This document shows, in pieces, positions 36,493 through 44,146 of a stretch of 64,000 nt of DNA. The number at the start of each line of letters is the position of its first letter. Position 1 is the stretch's first letter. The stretch lies in the NCBI GenBank assembly GCA_020630875.1, contig JAHDIH010000009.1:1-64000 (forward strand). Direction: 5' to 3'. The translations under genes and the position numbers were made by a program. The DNA comes from Deltaproteobacteria bacterium (lineage in GTDB: Bacteria; Myxococcota_A; Polyangia; Haliangiales; Haliangiaceae). Below the pieces are notes generated by a model. The model did not search any database and was not told the DNA's origin. It saw only the letters and a program-made list of their open reading frames with translations.

Positions 36493-36669
36493 ACGCAGTG
36501 CTTAGCACATCTGTCCATGGTCGCAAATCGAGACAAACTGGACGAAACTGCGTTCAAATGCCCCTCAATCGTTCCAACTTGCCGCATAGTATCAACGACT
36601 TAGATGGGGTTCTCCAAGATGTCGGTTATTGAATTTCTGCTGTCGCCTGGCTGTGGTAAGGATTACGGG

Positions 36670-37254
36670 ATGAGTATCTCAAAATTAGCTGTAACATTAT
36701 TCTTCTCAATGGGCATTGCCGCTTGCGGAAGTGACTCTGGAGACAAAAGTGAGTCCCCGGATGCGGGACTGGATCCAGACGCACCTGCGGTGGTGGACCC
36801 AACGTGTCTTGTAGACAAAAATCTTGGGTCGCCGACCCTTGCGGGACAAAAAGGCCCGACAGAGATTCCTACGCAAATGGGAAATATTCCCGCGACATTT
36901 GTAGGCGCGCTTCTTAATCAAGACGCGACACCTGACGTTCTTCAAGTAACATTTGCCCATATCGGCAGCTGGGAGTCTGGTGTGATTACAGAAGGAACGC
37001 ACTCGTTCTCTCAAGACACCCCCGTTATCGCTGGCGTGTTTGCCGATGCTAACTTGCAAACAGGACAAGCGGTTGCCGTCTATTCTGCTTCGCAAGCTTC
37101 CGGAACGTATACCGTAACCTCTGTGGAGCCAGTCCTCAGCGTCACTCTCAACAACGTGACATTCCAAGAAACTGATGCTCAGGGCGCACCAGTCGAAAAT
37201 GGCTGCACGTTTACCCTCAACGGCATCACCATCAACGGACAAGCGGCACAATAA
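36670..37254 (+). CDS. Hypothetical lipoprotein, 194 aa
   Basis: I chose ATG 36670 because an AAGGA site lies 7 bp before it and the product then starts MSISKLAVTLFFSMGIAACG, a normal lipoprotein signal; a longer in-frame start at 36604 adds 22 residues including a stray Cys. After an Asp/Ser-rich linker the mature domain is beta-rich with repeated Thr/Val strands and one Cys pair (CLVDKN and ENGCTFTL), resembling small periplasmic or surface beta-sandwiches of Myxococcota. No family recognised. A strong hairpin terminator follows 25 bp after the stop. Confidence 0.65.
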   Translation: MSISKLAVTLFFSMGIAACGSDSGDKSESPDAGLDPDAPAVVDPTCLVDKNLGSPTLAGQKGPTEIPTQMGNIPATFVGALLNQDATPDVLQVTFAHIGSWESGVITEGTHSFSQDTPVIAGVFADANLQTGQAVAVYSASQASGTYTVTSVEPVLSVTLNNVTFQETDAQGAPVENGCTFTLNGITINGQAAQ

Positions 37255-37278
37255 ATTGTACTAGTAGTGAAAACAACG

Positions 37279-37307
37279 AAAGGCGGTGGTTTGCTCCACC
37301 GCCTTTT
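37279..37307. terminator. Bidirectional rho-independent terminator
   Basis: AAAGGCGGTGG and CCACCGCCTTT form a perfect 11-bp stem with a 6-base loop, with T-rich sequence on the plus-strand side (TTTTCTTGTTTT) and TTTCGTTGTTTT on the minus side. It lies between the converging lipoprotein and sucB genes and can end both transcripts. Confidence 0.93.
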
Positions 37308-37330
37308 CTTGTTTTAAACTCAAGTTGTTG

Positions 37331-38485
37331 CTAGACGTCAAACATCAGTCGCTCAGGGTTCTCGATCCGTCTCTTGAGCGATACTAAAAATGACACCGCT
37401 TGCTTCCCGTCGACAACGCGATGGTCGTAAGTTAAAGCTGCGTACATCATTGGCCGAACTTTGATTTCATCACCTACGACCATTGGACGTTTAACTATGT
37501 TGTGCATTCCCAAAATACCAGTTTGAGGGTAGTTAAGAAGTGGCGTCGACATCATAGATCCGTAAATGCCGCCATTAGTAATGGTAAAGGTCCCACCTAC
37601 CAGATCATCCAGGCTGAGTCTTCCATCTCTAGCTTTTGCAGCGAGCTCTCCAATTCCTAGCTCAACTTCAGCAAAAGATAGTTTATCCACATGTCGTAGT
37701 ACAGGAACGACTAAACCTTTGGGAGTGCTGACCGCAATCCCAAAGTCGTACCGTTTGCGGTAAATGATACTGTCATCTACTATTTCCGCGTTAATTCCTG
37801 GGAACTCTTTGGCAGCTGCCACTGCTGCTTTGACGAAGAACGACATAAACCCTAGCTTTACGCCGTGGCGCTTAAGGAAGTCCTCCTTATAGCTGGCCCG
37901 CAGTTCCATTACTGCTCCCATGTCAATCTCGTTGAACGTTGTTAGGGACGCCGACTCGTGTTGAGCTTGCACCAGACGTTCGGCAATTCGTTTGCGAAGC
38001 GGAGACATTTTTTGCACGTCATCTACAGCGATGCCGTGAACGGACGCGATATCTCCCCCCATTCGAGCCGTTCGCCTTTGCGACGGCGTCAATCTCGCCA
38101 AATCCGCATCAGCGATTGCCGATGCTTTGGAAGGTGCCGCCGCTGCCGCTGGCTTCTTTGCAGCTGGCGCAGAGGTTTCCGCGACTGCTGCCTTCGCAGT
38201 CGCCGCCGGGGCTGCTTTCTTAGCTACTTTTTTGGAAATCTTCTTTGGGTCGATAGCGCCAACGATGTCACCAATTTTTACCGTGTCGCCTTCCTCGTAT
38301 TTTTGTTCGAGCAAAACTCCGGACACAGGGGCTGGAATCTGCATGGAAACTTTGTCGGTTTCAAGCTCCACTACATTTTCATCCTCACCAATGGGATCGC
38401 CAACGGCAACATGCCATTTGCCAATTACCGCTTCCGTAATCGACTCGCCAAGAGGAGGAACAACTAACGCTTTTGGATCTGCCAT
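37331..38485 (-). CDS. sucB: 2-oxoglutarate dehydrogenase E2 (dihydrolipoyl succinyltransferase) lacking a recognisable E3-binding domain
   Basis: The enzyme transfers succinyl groups from E1 to CoA in the TCA cycle. An N-terminal lipoyl domain (residues 1-78) carries the lipoyl Lys in ETDKVSMQ. An Ala/Lys/Pro-rich linker follows to about residue 120. The catalytic acyltransferase domain runs from about 155 to 384 and ends with the active-site block TYDHRVVDG. Between linker and catalytic domain, where a peripheral subunit-binding domain with a GTG-GR motif is expected, only about 40 helical residues stand (LTPSQRRTARMGG) without that motif. It follows sucA by 110 bp on the same strand. Confidence 0.92.
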   Translation of the reverse strand: MADPKALVVPPLGESITEAVIGKWHVAVGDPIGEDENVVELETDKVSMQIPAPVSGVLLEQKYEEGDTVKIGDIVGAIDPKKISKKVAKKAAPAATAKAAVAETSAPAAKKPAAAAAPSKASAIADADLARLTPSQRRTARMGGDIASVHGIAVDDVQKMSPLRKRIAERLVQAQHESASLTTFNEIDMGAVMELRASYKEDFLKRHGVKLGFMSFFVKAAVAAAKEFPGINAEIVDDSIIYRKRYDFGIAVSTPKGLVVPVLRHVDKLSFAEVELGIGELAAKARDGRLSLDDLVGGTFTITNGGIYGSMMSTPLLNYPQTGILGMHNIVKRPMVVGDEIKVRPMMYAALTYDHRVVDGKQAVSFLVSLKRRIENPERLMFDV

Positions 38486-38595
38486 GACTACTTTAAGTTA
38501 GCGAAATTACCGCTGTGCGTCGAGGGCACAGCGCCACTTCAGCCTTCGTTACGTCGAATTTCTGAACTCACCACCTTCACGCACCCTGTAGGCAA

Positions 38596-41319
38596 CTACG
38601 CGAAAGCTTCAGCGATAAGTCGGTCCTGCTCCATCACGTGAGCTTTGTGGGACCCTGTTGCAGGACTGGCGGACTCTTCCCTGGAGACAAATTCTACCGG
38701 TTGCCCAAGCGCTTTGCTGAGACGCGGTACCACGAAGTTCCCAGGTCCCATATTGGCTGGTTCGTCTTGGACCCACCGAATCGTCACGTTACGGCTCACT
38801 TTAGGCAAAACTTTGGCAAGAGCATCTTCACGGAACGGATAGAGCTGCTCGATACGAATAATCTCCACGTCCGAATGATTGCCCTCTGCTTTGCGTTTTG
38901 CTAGGTCAAAATAGATTCGGCCGCTGCAGAACAGCACCTTGGATGGTGCCGTAACATCGCCATCTGCTATGAATCGCTGATAACTGCCAGATGTCAGCTC
39001 TGAAATATCGGATCCTGCAGCAGGAAGTCTGAGCAAGCTTTTGGGAGTAAATACCACTAGGGGTTTACGTAGAGGCCGTTTCACTTGCCGACGCAACAAA
39101 TGAAAGATTTGTGCTGGTGTGCTCGGCTGGCAAACCTGAATGTTGTCCTCACCGCAAGCGTTTAAAAAACGTTCAATCCGGGAGCTCGAGTGTTCTGGCC
39201 CTTGGCCTTCGTAGCCGTGAGGTAAAAGCATGGTAAGTCCGGAAAGCCGATTCCACTTATCCTCACTGGCAACCACGAATTGATCGATGATCACCTGGGC
39301 GCCATTAGCAAAGTCGCCAAACTGAGCCTCCCAGAGTACCAGCGAGTCTGGCGAGTCCAGAGAATAGCCGTATTCAAACCCTAAAACTCCCGCTTCGGAG
39401 AGCGGGCTGTCGTAGATGCGACATTGACCTTGCTCAGGGTGGAGGTTTGAAAGCGGCATGTATTCTTCGCCAGTTTTCACATCCACAATAATCGCATGCC
39501 GATGACTGAAGGTTCCGCGACAGGAATCCTGACCGGTCAAACGCACGTCGGTCTTTTCCATGAGAAGACTGCCATAAGCGAGAGTCTCCGCCATTCCCCA
39601 ATCAAGTGCCCTTTTACCTTCGCCCATTTCAGCACGTTGACCGAACAAACGACGCACCTTCCTGTGCGCTTCGCAACTAGAAGGGATGGTAGTTACCAGC
39701 TTAGAAATCTCGGTCAGTTTTTCGAGGGATACCCCGGTATCCACGTCCGGAGCATCTACATCTGCTCCACCTTTGAACACCGACCATATGCCACGCATTG
39801 CATTTATCTTTGGTCGCTTCGTGTCAGCTTTGGCAATGGCAAGCTCCTCTTCCATTTCTGCGCGAATCTCTGTTCGCATTGCATCGATGTCGTCTTCGGT
39901 CAGGACTTTTTCTTGCAACAACTGATTGCTGTAGGTAGTCACAATACTCTCTTTTTTTCGTACTGCTGCGTACATCACCGGATTCGTGAAGTCAGGCTCA
40001 TCCATCTCGTTGTGACCAAACTTACGCCAGCACACCATATCAATGACCACGTCACTTTTGAAGCGTGCCCTGTATTCCATGGCCAGCTTCACCACCCGTG
40101 CCATGTTGTCCATATCCTCCGCGTTAACGTGGAAAATCGGGCATTCGATCATCTTTGCAACATCGCTGCAGTAAGGTGTCGAACGAGCTTCGTCAGGCGA
40201 TGCCGTAAATCCGATTTGATTGTTCACAATGACATGAACGGTGCCACCAGTACGGTAACCGTAGAGGTTGCTCAGATTGAGCGTCTCCGGTACCAGCCCT
40301 TGCCCCGCGAAGGCAGCATCGCCGTGTATCAACAGCCCCATGATTTTCTCATGTGGCCAATCGCCATGCCTACGTTGTTTGGCTCTTACCCTGCCGCAAA
40401 CCACGGGATCTACCGCTTCGAGATGGCTCGGATTAAATGCTAAGGATAAGTGCATGTTCCCGCCGCTGGGGAACTCACGGTCGCATGAGTAGCCTAAGTG
40501 ATACTTCACATCGCCGCCCCCCAATGCGGTCTCTGGTTCGGCATCTTCAAAGTCCGCAAACATCTCGCGGGCTCGCCGTTTCATTACTTGATTTAGAACG
40601 TTGAGCCTTCCGCGATGCGCCATGCCGAGCACGGCTTCGATGGCTCCATGGGCTGCGCCCTGATCAAGCACCTGTTCGATCAAGGGGATCAGCGTCTCCC
40701 CCCCTTCTAGGGAAAAACGTTTGGTTCCTGGGTATTTAACATGGAAAAACTGTTCCAGTCCTTCAGCTGCGATGAGCTGGCGAAGCATTAGTTTTCTCGT
40801 CTCTGGACTAAGATCCGTGGCAGGAACTTCAACGCGCTCTGCCAGCCATTTCTTTTTTCCTGGATCCGCGATGTGCATGTATTCGAAACCGATATTGCCG
40901 CAGTAAAGCTTCCGTAATTTCTTCACTACTTCCCCAAGCGGTGCGACGTCCAGACCAAGAACGCCGCCGCAGTAAACAGGCAACGTATCCGGATGTTCTC
41001 CGAAGTCGTAGGCAAGCGGTTCCAGCGCAGCGGGTTTTGTCCGTTCCATCAACCCCAATGGATCAATCGATGCCGCAAGATGGCCATGGGCTCGGTAGGC
41101 GTTGATAACTGGCCACGCGGAAAGCATGAACTCCCGAGACGGCGTTACGTGCAAAGGCAGTGGGTGCGGCGCAAAAGCTTCCTCCGGAAGCTCGGTAGCA
41201 CCATTCGAAAGCAAGCCATGCCAACTTTGATCGACGGACTTATCGTTTTCGCGAAAGCGAGCGTCAAGTTCATCAATTAGCCCAAGGTGATTACTAAGCC
41301 AAACCAGGTCTTGTCCCAT
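38596..41319 (-). CDS. sucA: 2-oxoglutarate dehydrogenase E1 component
   Basis: The thiamine-diphosphate enzyme decarboxylates 2-oxoglutarate. The 907 residues match the usual SucA length. Visible signatures are the N-terminal helix (WLSNHLGLIDELDARFRE), the active-site region MAHRGRLNVL, the ThDP block HGDAAFAGQG followed by NNQIGFTA, and the C-terminal LLPHGYEGQGPEHSSSR. It is the first of the sucA-sucB pair; no E3 (lpd) gene is in the window. It starts 54 bp downstream of pdxJ on the same strand, so co-transcription is possible. Confidence 0.96.
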   Translation of the reverse strand: MGQDLVWLSNHLGLIDELDARFRENDKSVDQSWHGLLSNGATELPEEAFAPHPLPLHVTPSREFMLSAWPVINAYRAHGHLAASIDPLGLMERTKPAALEPLAYDFGEHPDTLPVYCGGVLGLDVAPLGEVVKKLRKLYCGNIGFEYMHIADPGKKKWLAERVEVPATDLSPETRKLMLRQLIAAEGLEQFFHVKYPGTKRFSLEGGETLIPLIEQVLDQGAAHGAIEAVLGMAHRGRLNVLNQVMKRRAREMFADFEDAEPETALGGGDVKYHLGYSCDREFPSGGNMHLSLAFNPSHLEAVDPVVCGRVRAKQRRHGDWPHEKIMGLLIHGDAAFAGQGLVPETLNLSNLYGYRTGGTVHVIVNNQIGFTASPDEARSTPYCSDVAKMIECPIFHVNAEDMDNMARVVKLAMEYRARFKSDVVIDMVCWRKFGHNEMDEPDFTNPVMYAAVRKKESIVTTYSNQLLQEKVLTEDDIDAMRTEIRAEMEEELAIAKADTKRPKINAMRGIWSVFKGGADVDAPDVDTGVSLEKLTEISKLVTTIPSSCEAHRKVRRLFGQRAEMGEGKRALDWGMAETLAYGSLLMEKTDVRLTGQDSCRGTFSHRHAIIVDVKTGEEYMPLSNLHPEQGQCRIYDSPLSEAGVLGFEYGYSLDSPDSLVLWEAQFGDFANGAQVIIDQFVVASEDKWNRLSGLTMLLPHGYEGQGPEHSSSRIERFLNACGEDNIQVCQPSTPAQIFHLLRRQVKRPLRKPLVVFTPKSLLRLPAAGSDISELTSGSYQRFIADGDVTAPSKVLFCSGRIYFDLAKRKAEGNHSDVEIIRIEQLYPFREDALAKVLPKVSRNVTIRWVQDEPANMGPGNFVVPRLSKALGQPVEFVSREESASPATGSHKAHVMEQDRLIAEAFA

Positions 41320-41373
41320 GTTGGGTTCAGCGTACCAGAGGCAGGTAATGGTGCAAACCGGTAGCTGCCTGCA

Positions 41374-42132
41374 TTATCGGGTAATCGGCCAAGAAGGACG
41401 ACCACCTTTGGTCGCTTTGACGTACCTTCTGATGGCCTCTGCAAGACCAATGTGAAGCGCGTCCGCCAGCAGTGCGTGTCCTATCGAGACTTCCACAATC
41501 TCAGGAACCTGCTCTGCGATGGTTGGAGTATTCTGAAGGTTTAGGTCGTGCCCCGCATTCACCGCCATCCCACAGGCCACCGCACGCTTGGCGCAGGCTT
41601 TAAGCGACTCAAGCGCCGACTGCTGCGTGCTGCTCCCCCAGGCGGCGGCGTAAGGCTCGGTGTAAAGCTCCACACGGTCGGTTCCCGTTTCCGCCGCCAA
41701 CGGCATTAACTCGGCAACCGGATCCATGAAGATGGCCGTTCTGATCCCAGCTCCGGCAATAGGCTTGAGTCGTTCAGCTACGACGGCTCGTTGCCTTGGT
41801 AGGTCCCAGCCGTGATCACTGGTGATCTCACCGGGAGTTACCGGCACAAGCGTAAATTGAGTGGGAACGACCTCGAGCGCTAAGTCAATTAACTCCTGAC
41901 GTTCATCGCCCTCCAAATTGAACTCGACGCCAACGTCTTTGGCGTAAGCGCAAAGCTCACGAACGTCGGAAGCCTTGGTATGGCGATTGTCTTCTCGCCA
42001 ATGCAAGGTCAGCCCCGCTGCGCCGTTCTCTACGCACACTTTGGCGGCAGTCAGCGGAGAAGGATTTCCGCCTCCCCGAGCATTCCGCAAGAGTGCGACC
42101 TTATTTAAGTTCACCGATAAGTTCAGGGCCAT
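41374..42132 (-). CDS. pdxJ: Pyridoxine 5'-phosphate synthase
   Basis: PdxJ condenses deoxyxylulose phosphate and aminoacetone phosphate in vitamin B6 synthesis. The 252-residue barrel shows the blocks [39 protein letters not shown] and [12 protein letters not shown]. The first strand reads [10 protein letters not shown], with Asn-Lys where E. coli PdxJ has Asp-His; the same NK form occurs in the Bacteroidota-type branch, together with ELYTEPYA, so this is a branch feature and not a damaged enzyme. It is divergent from the zinc-ribbon membrane protein gene. Confidence 0.95.
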   Translation of the reverse strand: MALNLSVNLNKVALLRNARGGGNPSPLTAAKVCVENGAAGLTLHWREDNRHTKASDVRELCAYAKDVGVEFNLEGDERQELIDLALEVVPTQFTLVPVTPGEITSDHGWDLPRQRAVVAERLKPIAGAGIRTAIFMDPVAELMPLAAETGTDRVELYTEPYAAAWGSSTQQSALESLKACAKRAVACGMAVNAGHDLNLQNTPTIAEQVPEIVEVSIGHALLADALHIGLAEAIRRYVKATKGGRPSWPITR

Positions 42133-42181
42133 AACCCAACCCTATTCCATCGCTGATTACTGTCAATGCCAGACCTGTTCA

Positions 42182-42625
42182 ATGATAGAATTAGCCATGG
42201 TTTTCAGGCCAGGATACGTAGAAACATGCAAGGACTGCGACCGAGAAGCCCTAGGCGCATGTGAAACGTGTAAAGCGCCTGTGTGCCTTCGGCACTTCCT
42301 GGAGGACAAGCAGTGCGAAAGCTGCTTTACCGCGCTGATGCCTTACGTTCTTGCACAGCAAACGACTCGTCGAAAATCTCGCCTTCAAACTGCTTTAGGT
42401 GTCTTCGCGATGGTAGTGTCGCCAATCGGGTTGTTACTTACCTGGCGGCCAACTTACTTAGCGTTCGCGTGGCTATTAGCATGTTTGTTCATAGTGCCTT
42501 TTGGCATTCCAATGATTGCAGAGGGACAGCGCAACGAACTACTCGCGCAAAAGATAGAAAAAATGGAAAGTAAGCAAGCAGCGCAAGCGCGCCTGGTGCC
42601 TGCGGAACCTTACGAGCAAGAGTGA
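42182..42625 (+). CDS. Small membrane protein with B-box-like zinc ribbon
   Basis: The product starts with a Cys-rich domain with spacing CKDC, CETC, CLRHF and CESC (about residues 15-45), the arrangement of a small B-box-like zinc finger. Two membrane helices follow (VFAMVVSPIGLLLTW and FAWLLACLFIVPFGIP) and the C-terminus is a charged helix (EKMESKQAAQ). I use ATG 42182; ATG 42197 is equally possible, and the frame extends far upstream into pdxJ antisense, which I do not accept. Function unknown; such proteins are common in Myxococcota. Its 3' end overlaps the next, convergent gene by 16 bp. Confidence 0.65.
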   Translation: MIELAMVFRPGYVETCKDCDREALGACETCKAPVCLRHFLEDKQCESCFTALMPYVLAQQTTRRKSRLQTALGVFAMVVSPIGLLLTWRPTYLAFAWLLACLFIVPFGIPMIAEGQRNELLAQKIEKMESKQAAQARLVPAEPYEQE

Positions 42626-43023
42626 GCGCAAACGCGACCTCTGTCTTGGAAGGTTTCTGTGAAGTAGCCAAGAGCCACCCCAATCAAATAGCATAATAAG
42701 TCCGCGGCGAGAAAGCCGTGCCCCAAGATCAAGGCTCCTAACGGTGTTGCGCGAAGCTGCGTGAGCCAATCCGCTTGATACAACTGCAAAAACTCAATAC
42801 CAAAACATACCACAATCGCAAACCCGGCGATCTTACCAGCGGGCGTCCGCGGAAGCAGCAGCCCAACGACAAAGAACATCATTGTAGCGTACAAGATATC
42901 ACCGACAAAGAGCGGAGCTATTGCTTGACCAAACCGGCTGCGAGACGCAAGCCCCAAACAGACGGTGACGAAAACCTTGCCGACTTGCCTTTTTCGCCCT
43001 CTGGTCGCTTTACTTACTCCCAT
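42610..43023 (-). CDS. DUF2809 membrane protein
   Basis: The 137-residue inner-membrane protein has four hydrophobic segments and the DUF2809 pattern: GDILYATMMFFVVGLLLP, then EFLQLYQADWLTQLRATPLG and GHGFLAADLLCYLIGVALG. The family has no established function. It overlaps the 3' end of the convergent zinc-ribbon gene. The ATG at 43023 gives a Lys/Arg-rich N-terminus before the first helix, consistent with a cytoplasmic start. Confidence 0.8.
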   Translation of the reverse strand: MGVSKATRGRKRQVGKVFVTVCLGLASRSRFGQAIAPLFVGDILYATMMFFVVGLLLPRTPAGKIAGFAIVVCFGIEFLQLYQADWLTQLRATPLGALILGHGFLAADLLCYLIGVALGYFTETFQDRGRVCAHSCS

Positions 43024-43061
43024 CCCATTTTAGCGAACGCTCACTGCACGAAAGAATTCAA

Positions 43062-43121
43062 TTAGTGGGTCTCAAAAAGTGAGTTGGGATCCGAAGGAGA
43101 AAGCTTGCTCTTAAAAGGATG
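43062..43121 (-). pseudogene. Degenerate duplicate of the 3' end of the M16 peptidase gene
   Basis: On the minus strand these bases encode KSKLSPSDPNSLFETH and a stop, against KSKLSPTDPSSLFETD and a stop at the end of the M16 peptidase gene about 1.1 kb away (44147-44207). DNA similarity is high over about 47 bp around GTCTCAAAAAGTGAG and GGAGAAAGCTT, then decays further upstream with small gaps (ACTGGAAAGGCTAACATCC against ACGGGAAACACTGACAACATCC). A stop codon (TAA) blocks the frame just before the conserved part. It is a non-coding relic. Confidence 0.75.
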
Positions 43122-43212
43122 TTAGCCTTTCCAGTGCGCATCCACGGAACACCGACAGCATGCGTAAATACAATACAACCGACTTGGCAAAGTCCGCAAA
43201 TTCCCTTGACTG

Positions 43213-43986
43213 TCAGTCGATTTGCACTTGGCAACACCCGTTGTTGCAATAACTTCCCGAAGCACACTGGATTTGGGTTGAGCACGTTGCTGCCTGACCA
43301 GGACAAACATTAATGTCGTTGCAGGAGGCTGGCAGATCCGCTACGGTTTGTCCCGGGCACAGTACGCAGCTTTGAGGGTCGCAAGAGACTTCGCACTCGG
43401 CAACTTTGTTGCAGCGGAAACACTTACTCGCGTCATCAATATCTGCCGTGTCGCACTCAGGTGACACGGCGGGATTAATTATTATGTCTTGGCAGTTGCC
43501 TTGACTGCAAATGGTACAACATCCAAAACAGTCGCACCCCGTCTCGACGAGCGGCGCGCAGTTTGTAATGCAATCGGCACTGACTTCGCAGTCGTTGGGG
43601 TCGTACCCTCCGGACAACTCTTGCGGGCACGGGCCGTCTAGTAAGCAACAAACATGAATGTCGCAACCATCGTCTCCTGCGCCACTATTTCCATCAAAGA
43701 AACAGTCCTGCTTCTTTTCGTCTGTATTGTCTCCAGGAATTCCGGTCGCAAAAGATGACTCATCATCGTCTAAGGAAGATACGCAATGTATGTCAGACCC
43801 GTCGATGGTGCCATCGTTGTCGTCGTCAACGCAGTTGTTACATTGCGGCCCAGAAGGAACGCAAGTCCCGCTCACATTCGCGCCATCAGACGATATTCCT
43901 CCGTCAGTGGTGTTTTTAGAGTCTCCACAGCCTAACGTTAGAGTTATAAATAATGATGCCCAGAACAAATGACATTGAATTTTCAC
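43213..43986 (-). CDS. Cys-rich lipoprotein with MopE-like metal-binding motif
   Basis: Using GTG 43984-43986 the product begins with a Lys, a hydrophobic stretch and LTLGCGDS, a lipobox. An ATG at 44067 extends the protein by 27 residues but would put the start only 2 bp from a strong hairpin and hide the signal. The mature part has about 35 Cys. Residues near 40-60 hold [17 protein letters not shown], a MopE-type calcium-binding motif; the rest are repeated CxxC and CC patterns ([13 protein letters not shown]). It should be folded by disulfides on the cell surface. It lies between the M16 peptidase gene and the relic of that gene's 3' end. Confidence 0.6.
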   Translation of the reverse strand: MKIQCHLFWASLFITLTLGCGDSKNTTDGGISSDGANVSGTCVPSGPQCNNCVDDDNDGTIDGSDIHCVSSLDDDESSFATGIPGDNTDEKKQDCFFDGNSGAGDDGCDIHVCCLLDGPCPQELSGGYDPNDCEVSADCITNCAPLVETGCDCFGCCTICSQGNCQDIIINPAVSPECDTADIDDASKCFRCNKVAECEVSCDPQSCVLCPGQTVADLPASCNDINVCPGQAATCSTQIQCASGSYCNNGCCQVQID

Positions 43987-44069
43987 GTGGAAAGGAAAAC
44001 ATCCAGACGTGTAGGGAATCAAGCGAATCGATCCGTACATGTATGTCTTCCGCCTGGCACCTTTCACGA

Positions 44070-44102
44070 CCCGCTAAACAATACAGTGAATTGTTTGGCG
44101 GG
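44070..44102. repeat. Strong hairpin between peptidase and Cys-rich lipoprotein genes
   Basis: CCCGCTAAACAAT and ATTGTTTGGCGGG form a 13-bp stem (one G-U pair) with a 7-base loop. No T-run follows on either strand, so it is not a canonical terminator. It sits in the message between the M16 peptidase and the lipoprotein and could protect the upstream 3' end or modulate downstream translation. Confidence 0.6.
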
Positions 44103-44146
44103 CCCTGAGGTCAGCTAAACTAAATGAAGGACGGCGTCAGCTCCCA

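Noticed and set aside
39496-40443. 315-codon open frame on the plus strand
   Set aside because: It lies wholly antisense to sucA, which has clear conserved motifs over this stretch.
41375-42132. PdxJ with a lost active site (NLNK for NIDH)
   Set aside because: The NK form is normal in the Bacteroidota-type branch of PdxJ, and the other active-site blocks are intact.
41975-42181. Upstream extension of the zinc-ribbon membrane protein to 41975
   Set aside because: The extension lies antisense inside pdxJ and has no protein-like character; the ATG at 42182 is more plausible.
43058-43306. Open frame of 82 codons on the minus strand
   Set aside because: It overlaps the lipoprotein gene's end in another frame and reads through the M16 relic in the wrong frame.
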